A stretch of DNA of 64,000 nt from Amyelois transitella (GCF_032362555.1 NC_083523.1:7787501-7851500), one strand, 5' to 3'. Counted from the first letter of the stretch, positions 11,419 through 22,739 are shown. A program made the numbers and translations. Notes: generated by a model not told the origin, from the sequence alone.

Positions 11419-11935
11419 CAGTGCACAGGGGCGTGTTGGTCCCGACATTAATGTATGGGAGTGAAAGTTGGGTATGGCAAAAGAAGCATGAAAGCAGAAT
11501 AAATGCAATGGAAATGAGAGCGTTAAGGAGTATGATGGGTGTGAAATTGAGTGACAGGATAAGGAACAGCGTGATAAGGGAATGTTGTGATGTGAAAGAA
11601 GATGTAGTTACAGGAATAGAAAAGGGTATGTTAAGATGGTTCGGTCATGTGGAGAGGATGAATGCAAGCAGGTTGACTAAGCAGATATACAAGGAGAGTG
11701 TGGAGGGAAAGGTCGGAGTGGGAAGACCTAGACGAACGTATCTTGATCAAATTAAGGACGTCCTGGTAAAGGGTCAGGTCAAAAGTACCCGAAACCGCCG
11801 AGCTTGTATGAAGAGAGTTATGAATGTGGACGAAGCGAAAGAAGTATGCAGAGATCGTGGCAAGTGGAAAGAGGTAGTCTCTGCCTACCCCTCCGGGAAA
11901 GAGGCGTTATTTTATGTATGTATGTATGTATGTTC
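11419..11935 (+). mobile_element. LINE-C: RTE-like retrotransposon 3' end with endonuclease/RT polyprotein C-terminus
   Basis: The frame from about 11421 encodes the C-terminal end of an RTE-type reverse transcriptase protein. Recognisable stretches are PTLMYGSESW, MLRWFGHVERM and VGRPRRTYLDQIKD. It ends in the (ATGT)n tail typical of the family. It is 5'-truncated and has no ATG of its own. The normal stop (tga in gaggcgtga) is changed to tta, so the frame runs into the tail. An inverted tail fragment follows at 11932-12035. Confidence 0.85.
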
Positions 11936-12035
11936 CCGGATTGGTAGGCAATGACTTCATCTTTCCACTTGACACGATCCCTGCATACTTCTTTTGCTTC
12001 ATCCAAATTCATAACTCTAAATGCAAGCATGATAG
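11932..12035 (-). mobile_element. LINE-C 3' tail fragment, inverted
   Basis: It reverse-complements the last ~100 bp of LINE-C (ggtaggcaatgacttcatct, cacgatccctgcatacttc). It abuts the plus-strand copy tail to tail. Confidence 0.75.
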
Positions 12036-12170
12036 TTGCTGTGAAGAATCCTCTAGAGAGAAAGAATTTCTAGAAATTTCTGCGGGATCAGGAGATGACG
12101 GGATTTTTTCGTTTCACGCGGGTGGAGCTTCGGGCGGTCACTTTTATTAAAATAAAGCTTTCATGCCGAT

Positions 12171-12400
12171 CTGATAACCAGGGAAATACATATGTGTGCT
12201 AGCTGCATCTCTTTCCGTGCAGCTTGTAAAAGTCAACCAAGGAATATCTTAATAAACTTGGGCTGGTAACCAGGGAAAAACATATGTGCGCTAGCTGCAT
12301 CTCTTTCCGTGCATATTGTAAATGTCGATAAAGGGAAACCTTCATAAACTCAGGATTCTCCTTTTAGGCTCTGGGCTAGCAATATTTCACTATGAGAGTA
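12171..12400 (+). repeat. tandem pair of a variant SINE-A 5' half
   Basis: Two units 92 bp apart each read taaccagggaaa, then gctagctgcatctctttccg. The second continues into the normal SINE-A body (aaactcaggattctcctttt). A third relative is at 53610-53740. These carry an alternative head in place of the usual gccgtgtggttcccggcac. Confidence 0.65.
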
Positions 12401-12452
12401 ATTTCGTCAAATCTAACACGCCGATGACTACATGAAAACAAGTGTAACTTAG

Positions 12453-12712
12453 AACCGTGTGGTTCCCGGCACCAATAGAAAAAAGAATACGATCACTCCA
12501 TCTCTTTCCCATGGATGTCGTAAAAGGCGACTAGGGCATAGGCTTATAAACTAAGGATTCTTTTAGGCGACGGGCTTACAACCTGCCACTTTATATGAAT
12601 CTCAATTCTATTAGTAAGTCAAACAGCTGATTGTATCAGTATTTTCAAGACTGTTGGCTCTGTCTACCCCAAAGGATACTTATAACGGTGATTATATGTA
12701 TGTATGTATGCA
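12453..12712 (+). mobile_element. SINE-A, full length
   Basis: Complete head and body with a (TATG)n tail. Confidence 0.9.
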
Positions 12713-13002
12713 ACTTAGAAAATATCGTGAGAATATCAGAAATATCTTCCAGAGCATTAATATACCTTAGCAGCTAACTTGACACATTTAAAAATTAATT
12801 TCTTTTAACCAGCCTTAATAGCATCACATATTTCACTTGAAAATCTTGTTAAATTAAGTACTATAACTTTACAATCTATCAATTAATCTGACGCAAGAAC
12901 CAGAGGATATAAAATAAAGAAGGAACAGAGGGATTCAACTTCATAAAACTTAATAATATTTTTTTTTATAAAATTGTGAAATAAAGATGGTCAAATTATG
13001 TT

Positions 13003-13640
13003 AATGTGCCGTGTGGTTCCGAGCACTGATACAAAAAAATAGGACCACTCCATCTCTTTCCCGTGGAAATCGTAAAAGGCGATTAAGAGAGAGGTTCTTC
13101 TTTTTATATTATGATTACAATAACAATTACAATTATAATAAGAAAGTTATAAGTAAAGTTCTAACTAAAATAATATATATTTTATTCTGTTCTTTCCATA
13201 TTTTCCGTTCAGGATGCGACTGCAAAGAGGGATAAAAAATATAACGTATATTAATTAAGAAATGCAAAAGACGGCTGTCCGTCGTAAATCATATATCTGC
13301 GTGCTAACGATGTTATTATACGTTGTATTCAAGAAAAACAGCACTTTCATATTGTTAGGTCTTTAATTAAATCATGCTAGACTTTATTTTTAACCTGACA
13401 GATAGGTACATTTAATTCCTTTTTCTGACCACAGCAAGTGTAATGTTACGATATAGGTAGTTACGTAATAAGACATTTTCGGCTTCTTTAAATAATGTAC
13501 TTTTACAACCGTAATTAATTAGTTTAAATTCTCTTTCTGCATAAAAGTAGGGTAGAGCCTGATTGAAAGGCCACGCTCAGCTGTATGTCTGAATAATGGA
13601 ATAGAGACCCAAACAGTGACAGGTTGTTAGCCAACCCCCT
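13003..13640. repeat. two SINE-A fragments in otherwise gene-free DNA
   Basis: Head and body at 13003-13102 (+); 3' body at 13558-13640 (-). No coding signal between them. Confidence 0.65.
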
Positions 13641-13727
13641 TTAAGAAATCATTTATTAATTATATTAATATTATCTTATTTATTTTCTTATTCTTCTTAT
13701 CGTTATTCCCAGTCACCTTACTGACTG

Positions 13728-13815
13728 GAGTGCACCTTTTGACCATGACCTTGGATTGGAATAAGTCAGGTTTTTACAAAAAGCACTCCCAGTCTGACCT
13801 CCGTAACAAACAGAT
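13728..13815 (+). repeat. 'AAGTCAGGTTTTTAC' repeat, copy 1 of 3
   Basis: aagtcaggtttttacaaaaa, then ctcccagtctgacctccg. Matches 24720-24795 (+) and 59238-59305 (-). Confidence 0.55.
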
Positions 13816-14164
13816 ATATTTTACAGAGTTCTGTCTTATGTACATATCTTCATCAAATTTTATATATTTGATTTGCGGTTGTATACAAGCAGAATGCATT
13901 TGGCAATAAGTCATAATTTTCCTGAATTATTCAAACATACGAAACTGATTTAAAGCACATCAAAGAAATGTCAAAAAGTCGTAAGTATGTCGTGTTTATA
14001 AAACTTTATTAATTAGGGTTCCACACCTCCGAAGATGAAATAAAGAAACCCTTACAGGATCATTTACCTATAAATGATGCAGTGTAATTTGAAAACGGAA
14101 TGAATCCGGTGGAAATTGGAGCCTGTCACACAATTTAACACCGATTATACACCGATCGATGTTT

Positions 14165-14280
14165 AATTGAGTGATAGGATAAGAAATATCGCGATAAGTG
14201 AATGTTATGATGTGAAAGAAGATGTAATAACAGGGTTCTAAGGTGGTTTAAACATACAAGGAAAGTGTGGATAGAAAAGT
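14165..14280 (+). mobile_element. diverged LINE-C internal fragment
   Basis: Corresponds to the LSDRIRN..DVKEDVV part of the LINE-C protein, with many changes and a deletion. A short further piece (cccgaaatcgccgaacttg) lies at 14615-14645. Confidence 0.6.
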
Positions 14281-14784
14281 ACATTTTTTATATAATAGAC
14301 TAGTTGTTACCCGCAACTCCGTTTGCGTGTTATCGGAAATACGAAGGTTTAGGTTATTAAATTTACTCAAATTTCCGTACATATTACAGAGTCCCTTTGG
14401 CTTCTGCATTGCATGATCTAGATCTTCTATTTTTTTTCGCTAAAAGAAAATGCTCATCTGGTTGAACAACTTTTGTTAAGACGACTTTTCCATAATTCGG
14501 ATCTGGTATTTAATGGCTCTGTATTAGGTGTTCCAAATCTTCAATTTTTATACGCTAACAGAAATGGCTTATCAGAACAACTTTTGTTACGACTTTTTTT
14601 GCCGTTATTCGAAAGGTCAGGTCAAGTGTACCCGAAATCGCCGAACTTGAAGAAGCAGCGGCAGAACTCACTAGGTTTTAGGTTTAAGATCTTTATTCTC
14701 ATTAAGAATGACAAAATTCACTTCACATGAGAATAGCACTAAATTATATCTAATTAACATCAATATCTAAAGGTATGTACATAA

Positions 14785-14850
14785 GTACAACCATAAAATT
14801 ACGCCTCTTTCTCGGAAAGAGTAGACAGAGACTACATCTATCCACTTGAT
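14785..14850 (-). mobile_element. LINE-C 3' tail fragment
   Basis: Plus-strand acgcctctttctcggaaag and cagagactacatctatccac match the reversed LINE-C tail. It lies just before a full SINE-A. Confidence 0.6.
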
Positions 14851-14887
14851 CCCTACATAGTAACAAAATAATGATAATTCCTTAATC

Positions 14888-15154
14888 ACATACATACATA
14901 CATACATATGGTCACGTCTATATCCCTTGCGGGGTAGACAGAGCCAACAGTCTTGAAAAGACTGAATGGCCACATTCAGCTATTTGGCTTAATGATAGAA
15001 TCGTGATTCCAATAGTGACAGGTTGCTAGCCCCTCGCCTAAAAAAGAATCCCAAGTTTGTTAGCTTATCCCTTAGTCGCCTTTTACGACATCCACGGGAA
15101 AGAGATGGAGTGGTCCTATTCTTTTTTGTATTGGTGCCGGGAACCACACGGCAC
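14888..15154 (-). mobile_element. SINE-A, full length, with a fold-back at its head
   Basis: Complete copy. The sequence beyond the head (ggcaccaatacaaaaa, 15151-15166) is the exact complement of tttttgtattggtgcc inside the element. Confidence 0.9.
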
Positions 15155-15518
15155 CAATACAAAAAAAAAAACAAATATACATATTCTATCTCTGATTAAC
15201 AAATGACTTATGAAAATTAAACAAAATATGAAACATATCGGTGTTAAACCAACAATCTGTTTCCGATATAAGGTCAGACAAACAGACAAACAGGCATACA
15301 GATTAACACTCATAAATCGAGAATGTTTGTTCAATGAGATATTGAATTTACTTGATGTTTATGTGCTGACAGTTAACATGCAAACCCAGTGTTTATGACC
15401 ACTGATAAAAAAGAGGTGTGTAAGAACCTCGTTTTGTTTGATCTGGGTTAGAACCAATTTAGATATCTAAGTATTTTTTCAGCGGAACATGGTCTTGTGG
15501 CACTTAAGAATTACCTAA

Positions 15519-15976
15519 GAAGACCATTATCTCTTTCCCACGTATGTCGTAAAAGGCGAATAAGGGTGAGGCTAATAAACTTGGGATTCTTCTTGTAGGT
15601 GATAGGCTAGCAACCTGTCACAATTGAACGACTTCACTCTTTTCTACAGAAGTCTACTGTTAGCTCTGTCTACCCCGTAAGCGATAGAGACGTAGTTATA
15701 TATATGTATACACAAACATACATACATATGATCACATCTATATCCCTAGCGGAGTAGACAGAGCCACCAGTCTTGAAAAGACTGATAGGCCACGCTCAGC
15801 TGTTTGGCTTAGTGATAGAATTGAGATTCAAATAGTGACAGGTTGCTAGCCCATCGCCTAAAAGGGGAATCCCAAGTTTATAAGCCTATACCTTAGTCGC
15901 CTTTTACGATATCCGTGGGAAAGAGATGGAGTGGTCCTATTCTTTTTTTTTAATGGTGCCGGGAACCACACGGCAC
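15519..15976. mobile_element. two SINE-A copies tail to tail
   Basis: A diverged headless copy at 15519-15710 (+) meets a full-length copy at 15714-15976 (-). Confidence 0.8.
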
Positions 15977-16291
15977 ACATCCAGGCAATATTACATATAC
16001 ATATAATATGTATGTATGTAATATTGCCTCGATCTCTGCACACATCTCTCGTTTCATCTACATTCTTAAATCTCTTCATGCAAGCCCGTCTTATCAAACT
16101 ATTAGAACACGCCACGCCACACGGCTCTCTCTGACACCCGCGATCACCTCACGGTCGCCGGTTCGATTCCCGGCTGAGTGGGCCTGTCCGATTGATTGTC
16201 GTCGATTGTTAGTTGGACTTGACATTGAAACTCGGATAGACCGTAGAGTATACGTTTATAGAGTGCAAACTCTATGGTAACAACATGTTTT

Positions 16292-16410
16292 ATTTAACGC
16301 CATCTAACAAAAAAAGTGACTAAATTAGCACTACCTACAAAAAGCATCGAATTAAACGCCACTTAGGCAAAAAGGGAAGAATTTAGCGCCACTTTTAAAA
16401 ATACAGGTTT
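16292..16410. repeat. degenerate short tandem repeat
   Basis: Four phrases of about 30 bp share the pattern att-a-cgccactt-aaaaa (from 16292, 16324, 16352 and 16381). Confidence 0.4.
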
Positions 16411-16610
16411 TGACATTATCCCACGGGAATTTTTCGACATGAAATGATATTCATTCTGCTAACTGCTGTTCTTGAAGCCTGTGACTGTTGGCTCTGTCAA
16501 CACCTCTTTTCTGGTGAGAGTCAATGAATATGGCCTGTATTTTTTGTAGAAGGCGCCAAATGAGTCGTAAAAGTTAATAAATAATGAAGACATATTATAC
16601 ACATAGAAAC

Positions 16611-16780
16611 ATTCATACAATCACATCTTTATCCCTTGCGGCGTAAACAGAGTCGCGACTGTTGGCTCAACCATGAAAAAGACCAATAGACCGCGTTCAG
16701 CTATTTGGCTTACTGATAGAATTGAGATTCAAATGACAGGTTTCTTGCCCATCGCCTAAAAGAAGAATCCTAAGTCTACA
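16611..16780 (-). mobile_element. SINE-A, headless
   Basis: 3' two thirds with a small internal duplication of the 'cagtc..ttggctc' part. Confidence 0.7.
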
Positions 16781-16809
16781 AATAAATCTAAATCTATAAA
16801 GCTTCAAGA

Positions 16810-17106
16810 GAACAAGCGGCCGATCACCAACTCGCTGGACTGACCTGATCAAAAAAGCTACTGAGTCTACCATATTCCAATGTAGTTATAATTAGATTTA
16901 AGTTATGTGACGTCAATAAGTGATACCTTGTATCCAATTTTGAAATAAATCTATTCTATTCTGTGCTCGCAACGTCTACAACCGGCAGAAATGGAAGCGA
17001 ATCACTGAGAGAACTCTCGGAAAAGAATACGACCCGCCGAACACCTCTCCATGTATCTCATCTGCGCAACCACGACCACTCTGACAAGAGTGTTCGACTG
17101 AGAAGA
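16810..17106 (+). mobile_element. LINE-D fragment split by another insertion
   Basis: 16810-16868 and 16975-17106 together match the LINE-D end at 33375-33682 in reverse order. The ~105 bp between them, ending ctattctattctgt, looks like the 3' end of a further retroelement. Confidence 0.65.
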
Positions 17107-17412
17107 AGTCTATAAACCTATCTCTAAGACTAAGACGTGATATGTTTGTAAGAAAATGAGGCCACCGCCATACCTGTCTTCAAAGTTAGTCTAATCTAAT
17201 TTAACATATCAGCCGTCACCCTTCGTAGGGCATGTCAAGTTGGGCCGACGGTAAACATATTATGTAGACGATGATAATATTATTTTGTGTACAAATTAAT
17301 AGCAAATAAAGGAATTTTATACAACTCTTTAATGCCTTTGATTTTATGTATGTATCTCTGTATAGTACTCGTATATATAAATAGTAGAAGTAGTACTCTC
17401 TTTTTAAAAAAA

Positions 17413-17640
17413 AAATAATAGGACCACTCTATATCTTTCCATGGATGTCGTGAAAGGCGACTTAGGGATAGGTTTATAAACTTGGGATTCTTAAATTAGG
17501 CGATAGGCTAGTAACCTGTCACTATTTGGATCTCAATTCTATCATTAAGCCAAACAGCTGAACGTGGCCTATCAGTCTTTTCACGACTGATGCTTCTGAC
17601 TACCCCGCAAGCGAAACAGACGTCATTTAATGTATGTATG
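17413..17640 (+). mobile_element. SINE-A, lacking only the extreme head
   Basis: Body and tail are complete; the A-run joins directly to unrelated DNA. Confidence 0.8.
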
Positions 17641-18143
17641 TACTCTTCTTTGTAACTGCGTAAATTTCAGTGCAATAAAGGTAAAACAACAAACAAACAA
17701 ATGACACTACCGTCTAAGCTAACTACGATATAAATAAATATTTTCACTGTGTTGAAAATGATAGGTGTGAGAGATAAAGTAGTTGAGTGAAAGATGTAGC
17801 ACGATGACCTTCGTGTGTTAACCAAATGTTTAACCGAGCAAATATTTTTTCCTACTGTTGTTGAGAGTTAATTAATTATTCCATTTTTACTTTAATTATA
17901 TAAACTAATAAATAAAAAAAAATAATAATCTAAAAAAATAAAAATAATCTTATATATAAAATTCTCGTGTCACAATGTTCGTTCCCGTACTCCTCCGAAA
18001 CGGCTTGACCGATTCTCATGAAATTTTGTGAGCATATTGAGCAGGTCTGAGAGTCGGCCAAAATCTATTTTTCATACCCACAAAATGCAAAACAACGTAG
18101 CTAGTAAGAGTATATATTTATATAAACATTCAAGAACCTGGCT

Positions 18144-18407
18144 TACATACATACATACATATGGTCACGTCTATATCCCTTGCGGGGTAGACAGAGCCAA
18201 CGGTCTCGAATAGACTGAATGGCCACGTTCAGCTATTTATCTTAATGATAGAATTGAGATTCTAATAGTGACAGGTTGCTAGCCCATCGCCTAAAAAAGA
18301 ATCCCAAGTTTATAAGCCTATCCCTTAGTCGCCTTTTACGACATCCATGGGAAAGAGATGGAGTGGTCCTATTCTTTTTTGTATTGGTGCCGGAAACCAC
18401 ACGGCAC
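18144..18407 (-). mobile_element. SINE-A, full length
   Basis: (CATA)n tail, body and head intact. It abuts a truncated SINE-B. Confidence 0.9.
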
Positions 18408-18516
18408 CAGGCTTATCTGAAAAAAATCGTTTCTTATCATGCCCTGGCCGGGATTCGAACCCGGGACCCGTTGTGTCACAGACAAGCGCACTACCGCTGC
18501 GCCACAGAGGCCGTCA
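18408..18516 (-). mobile_element. SINE-B, tRNA-like half only
   Basis: Plus-strand ccgggattcgaacccgggac and the reversed box A (ccgctgcgccacagaggcc) are intact. The 3' body is missing where it meets SINE-A (18144-18407). Confidence 0.8.
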
Positions 18517-18670
18517 AAGTTTGGCTTACCCGCTTCTGAATTGCAGTCATACACCGATCTTGGACTACTCCTAATTGTGTCAAGTAAATAGAGTCAATAA
18601 GTAGCCTGATAGTGTGATATAACACTACTTATCAGATATCTTATTGTACTACACTGCCTACACCGTAAGA

Positions 18671-18800
18671 GTGCCGTGTGGTTTCCGGCATTTAAGAAAA
18701 AAAAATACTTTTTCATGGATATCGTAATAGTCATCTAAGAGAAAGGGTAATAAACTTGGGATTTTTCTTCTAGGCGATGGGCTAGCAACATGTCGCTATT
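18671..18800 (+). mobile_element. SINE-A, 5' half
   Basis: Head and body to gctagcaacatgtcgctatt, 600 bp before the TRPA start. Confidence 0.75.
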
Positions 18801-19395
18801 GGAATGACAATGTTGTCAATTAATTATAAAAATTATGATCTTTTGGTTTGGTTTAAGTACTTAAAATAATGGTTACGTATTTTTAGTAATTGAAAGCAAT
18901 GTGACAAAAATAAATAATAACTGAAAATATTATAAATTTACTACTACTTAGTTGCTGTCACAACTATGACTTATTAAGTATTTTATAAATGTATTTTATA
19001 TTAGAAGACATTCACCTTCACTTAACATTAATCTTCATTAACGCTCGTACTTTTTGACTATATAGTAATCACAAATATAAATATTTGAGATTCCCTCCAC
19101 ACACTTCCGTCCAATATACCAAATTCCAGTTTCATTTCCAAATGATAAATTGTATTGTAATCAAACATTATTCGGAAATAAAAGTGAGAATTGAAACCTA
19201 AAAGGTACCTATTTTTATCTCTTTGATTGTCATTAAAAGCACGTGACAATACAATACTTGAACCCGCGTATTGGAGCACATGTAACATTGTCATAAATTA
19301 AGACGCAGTGTCTGAATAAACATTTGTAAAACAAACTAGATAAGGTTGATAACACGACGCTGGATGCTGTATTGACGAGCAGTCGCGTTCCGACC

Positions 19396-22338
19396 ATGGA
19401 CAACTTCGGGTATCGCGAGATGAGTTGGCAGAGCCCGCCTACTACGCGAACATCGCAAAGAAGCAATCTCAGTAGAAGCTTCAGCTCCCGAACCAGAGAT
19501 TCCGAAGAGTTCCCCCTTAACGTCAGATATAAACATGTACGGAACATCGACCTACTCGAATCAGCTAGAGACGCTAACTCCACAAAGGATTATCTGTTTG
19601 TCGGCCCTTCACCACCCGCTGAAAATGCCCCAAACATGCACCAAAGTTTTGACGTGCTCGCCCCAGATTTGGAAGCACGTTTAACAGAAGAAGCCATAAG
19701 AAGAGGACTCTGCGAAAGAGCTGTTACTTTAGGCGCTGGAAGATTTTTCGATGACATGGAATGTGGATTGATTACTACAGAAAATATTGAAGAACACATC
19801 AGCTCTGCGCCAGAAGCTGTTATCAATTTAGCTTTATTATGGGCGACATTTTTGGCACGTGATGAACTTTTACCGGTTATTTTGAATGCTGGAGCCGACA
19901 TACACTATGCAGAACCAGCTGGACTTTCAGCGTTACATTTAGCCGCTTTCAGTGGAGCGAAAAATGCTGCCTTATATTTGCTCTCCCGTGGGGCCGATGT
20001 AGATTATGCTCCAAAATATTTCACGCCCCTACATTGTGCCGCTTTTGGAAATTCTGTTGAAGTAGCCGAAATACTGATTGCGAGTGAAGCATCTCTCCAC
20101 GCTGTAGTGCAAAGGGCTGGCTGTGAAGATAATCTAGTTCATTGTGCAGTGAGATCAGATGCCGTTGAATGTATGGATTTGTTCATAAGCTCAGGTGTTG
20201 ATCCGGGTTATGTGACTTCAGGAGGATTAAATGCGTTACATTTAGCTGCAGAGCTCGGATCAGTGCGTTGTCTTGGGTATTTACTTAAGGAAACTAAGAT
20301 AAGTGTAAATGGACTTACTAAACAAAGGGACAAAGAATGTACCGCTTTGCATTTAGCAGCGGCTCGTGGGTACGCGGAATGTGTGGAACTCCTTTTGGCC
20401 GAAGGTGCAAAAGCGAATACAATCAATCACAGAGGTTTCACAGCGCTACATCTGGCAGCCAGATGCTCTAGTCTGGAATGTGTGGAAGCTTTACTAAGAG
20501 ACGGTAATGCAGATCCTAATATTGAAGACTCTGATAAAAGGACACCACTACATGCTGCGATATGTGGTTCTGAGCGTGCTTCGGATATAATTGACATGCT
20601 CGTGAGTTGGGGAGCACAGGTAAATAAAAAAGATGTTTACGGATACTCCCCTCTACATCTAGCTGCTATAGACGGGTTGACGCCATGTGTTGAAACATTG
20701 ATATTTTTAGGCGCTGATGTAACATCAAAATCAAAGAAAGGACATACTGCCTTAAGTGTTATTGCTAGGAAAACGCCTAAATCTCTGGCTATCCTGCGAC
20801 ACAACTTAGACAGTGGAATATCCATAAGTCGACCGACCGAAGCAAATGAAGAAGTACAAATAGAATTCGATTTCGGCAAACTGTTAAAATTTTCTTACCC
20901 CCGAGAAATAACTTATTTGAATAGCTTAATTGATGAAGGTCAAAAAGACATATTATTACATCCACTGTGCTCGGCATTTCTGTTCATGAAGTGGCGAAAG
21001 ATCAGAAAATTTTACCTGGCGAGGCTTATCTTTTGTTTCTTGTTTGTATCATTTCTATCAATTTACGTCTTGACGACAGTTGTGAAAACATGCAAAGGAA
21101 AATATTCAGTGAAATATGGAGTTCCGAATGAATTGTGCCAAAAACAATCGCTTCTTGGCGTTATGTTGAAGAAGAACCCCATAGAATTTGAAAGGTGGAT
21201 CCTAATAGCTATCACTGCATTTGAAATTGTGCGAAAGTTGACTGGTATTACTGGGTATTCAAGTATGCACCAATATTTCACGACTTTTGAAAATTTGATG
21301 GAGTGGTTTGTTCTATTATCTGTATTTTCGCTGTATGACATAAACGATGACTACAGTTGGCAGAACCATGTTGGCGGGTACGCAGTGTTAGGAGCGTGGA
21401 CAAACCTTATGTTACTAATGGGCCAGCTTCCAATGTTCGGCGATTACGTAGCGATGTATCAGAAAGTATTGACTGAATTCTTAAAACTACTCTTAGCTTA
21501 CGTTTGCGTACTTCTCGGTTTCACTATATGCTTCTGTGTAGTATTTCCAAACGAGGAAATGTTTTCAAATCCTCTGATGGGTTTTATTTCCACACTATCG
21601 ATGATGGTAGGAGAGTTGAACTTGAGTATTCTCATCAATGACCCTATAAAACAAGATGATCCACCACTTTTATTTGAAATATCATCACAAATTATTTTCA
21701 TCCTGTTCCTTATGTTTGTCACTATTATCTTGATGAATTTGCTTGTCGGTATCGCGGTACACGACATTCAAGGTCTTCGCAAAACTGCTGGTTTATCGAA
21801 ATTGGTAAGGCAAACAAAGCTAATATTGTTCGTAGAAATGGGTATGTTCAGTGCTGTGCTGCCGAAATGTCTTCACAAATACGTTTACAGAACGGCATTA
21901 GTGTCACCTGAAGCTGGGAAAGTAATACTTATTGTGAAGCCATTGAATCCTCGAGAGAAAAGGTTGCCTACCGACATAATGATGGCGGCTTACGAACTAG
22001 CACAGCTAAACAAAATTAAATCTGGAGGATCGGTGAAGGAAATTTTGCATAAGAACAGATATTCATCCAAATTTAAGAACGAACCAAAGACACAAGACAC
22101 GACGATGAATATAGAAATAAGAGGAATGCAAGAGAAGATTGACCAGACGACGTTTAATTTGAAGAAGATAGATCAAGAAATGAGGCATTTGAACACATTG
22201 CTGATGGAACAACAGCATTTGCTCCAAACATTAGTTAAGTTCCATGACCCCAGTATACATAGATCTAGTCACGCGACTACACCATATAACGATTCACCTG
22301 TATTCTTTCCAAATAATGAGGTCTCTAGATATCAGTAA
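19396..22338 (+). CDS. pyx: TRPA-family cation channel, pyrexia-like, 980 aa, intronless
   Basis: One uninterrupted frame encodes a transient receptor potential channel of the ankyrin (TRPA) class. Residues ~150-470 hold about nine ankyrin repeats, with many copies of the TALHLAA / TPLHCAA signature. Six membrane spans follow at roughly 541-562 (S1), 603-618, 637-650, 663-680, 695-718 (S5) and 766-788 (S6), with a pore loop near 725-745. A C-terminal coiled coil lies at about 904-945. I chose the ATG at 19396 because it sits in a strong context (gaccATGG); the frame is open from 19330 but has no earlier ATG. A four-codon upstream reading frame starts at 19364. Layout, length and the EGQKDILLHPLCSAF stretch before S1 fit insect Pyrexia, a heat-gated channel in flies; Painless is the main alternative. 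Candidate polyadenylation signals are at 22539 and 22735. Family assignment is firm; the subfamily is inferred. Confidence 0.9.
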   Translation: MDNFGYREMSWQSPPTTRTSQRSNLSRSFSSRTRDSEEFPLNVRYKHVRNIDLLESARDANSTKDYLFVGPSPPAENAPNMHQSFDVLAPDLEARLTEEAIRRGLCERAVTLGAGRFFDDMECGLITTENIEEHISSAPEAVINLALLWATFLARDELLPVILNAGADIHYAEPAGLSALHLAAFSGAKNAALYLLSRGADVDYAPKYFTPLHCAAFGNSVEVAEILIASEASLHAVVQRAGCEDNLVHCAVRSDAVECMDLFISSGVDPGYVTSGGLNALHLAAELGSVRCLGYLLKETKISVNGLTKQRDKECTALHLAAARGYAECVELLLAEGAKANTINHRGFTALHLAARCSSLECVEALLRDGNADPNIEDSDKRTPLHAAICGSERASDIIDMLVSWGAQVNKKDVYGYSPLHLAAIDGLTPCVETLIFLGADVTSKSKKGHTALSVIARKTPKSLAILRHNLDSGISISRPTEANEEVQIEFDFGKLLKFSYPREITYLNSLIDEGQKDILLHPLCSAFLFMKWRKIRKFYLARLIFCFLFVSFLSIYVLTTVVKTCKGKYSVKYGVPNELCQKQSLLGVMLKKNPIEFERWILIAITAFEIVRKLTGITGYSSMHQYFTTFENLMEWFVLLSVFSLYDINDDYSWQNHVGGYAVLGAWTNLMLLMGQLPMFGDYVAMYQKVLTEFLKLLLAYVCVLLGFTICFCVVFPNEEMFSNPLMGFISTLSMMVGELNLSILINDPIKQDDPPLLFEISSQIIFILFLMFVTIILMNLLVGIAVHDIQGLRKTAGLSKLVRQTKLILFVEMGMFSAVLPKCLHKYVYRTALVSPEAGKVILIVKPLNPREKRLPTDIMMAAYELAQLNKIKSGGSVKEILHKNRYSSKFKNEPKTQDTTMNIEIRGMQEKIDQTTFNLKKIDQEMRHLNTLLMEQQHLLQTLVKFHDPSIHRSSHATTPYNDSPVFFPNNEVSRYQ

Positions 22339-22538
22339 GACTTGTTTATAAATAACATGGTTATCTAGACGTGTTAATGTTTTCTCCGAAGTTGAAGATA
22401 ATAACTGCTGTTTAATTAACTGTCAGGGTATTTTGTGATGTGATCATGTATTATTTGTTTTAGGCTAAATCTTGATTTGATGTGTATTGTTTATAAAAGA
22501 TTAAAAGATGCTCATGTTATGTGATAACGAAACTGAAA

Positions 22539-22544
22539 AATAAA
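22539..22544 (+). terminator. candidate polyadenylation signal of the TRPA gene
   Basis: AATAAA about 200 bp after the stop codon. A second candidate follows near 22735. Confidence 0.45.
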
Positions 22545-22739
22545 AAATTACGGTGCAATTTTTACATTTTTATACGTGTCGTCCAATATTTTGCCTGTTT
22601 TGTTCCTTTTTTTCTAAAATATTCTCTCATTCACTACCATTTTCCTTTTATGTCCAAGATTAAATTAAAATTTTGTTTTGTTAAAAACCTTATCATCATT
22701 TTACTGCTCAAAAGTTAATCATAAATTTATTGAGGAAAT

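Noticed and set aside
11818-12030. Minus-strand 70-residue frame containing a LINE-like VMNLDEAKEVCRDR motif
   Set aside because: It is part of the inverted LINE-C tail fragment at 11932-12035, not a gene.
14888-15976. Regularly spaced similar segments resembling a CRISPR-like array
   Set aside because: These are dispersed SINE-A copies in both orientations with irregular spacing, in a eukaryotic genome.
18430-18512. tRNA-like sequence with good A and B boxes (also at 10605, 35778 and 53430)
   Set aside because: Acceptor stems do not close, and the same body follows each copy, so these are SINE-B, not tRNA genes.
19233-19901. Antisense frames of 60-116 residues opposite the TRPA exon
   Set aside because: Shadows of a strongly coding plus strand; no signals of their own.
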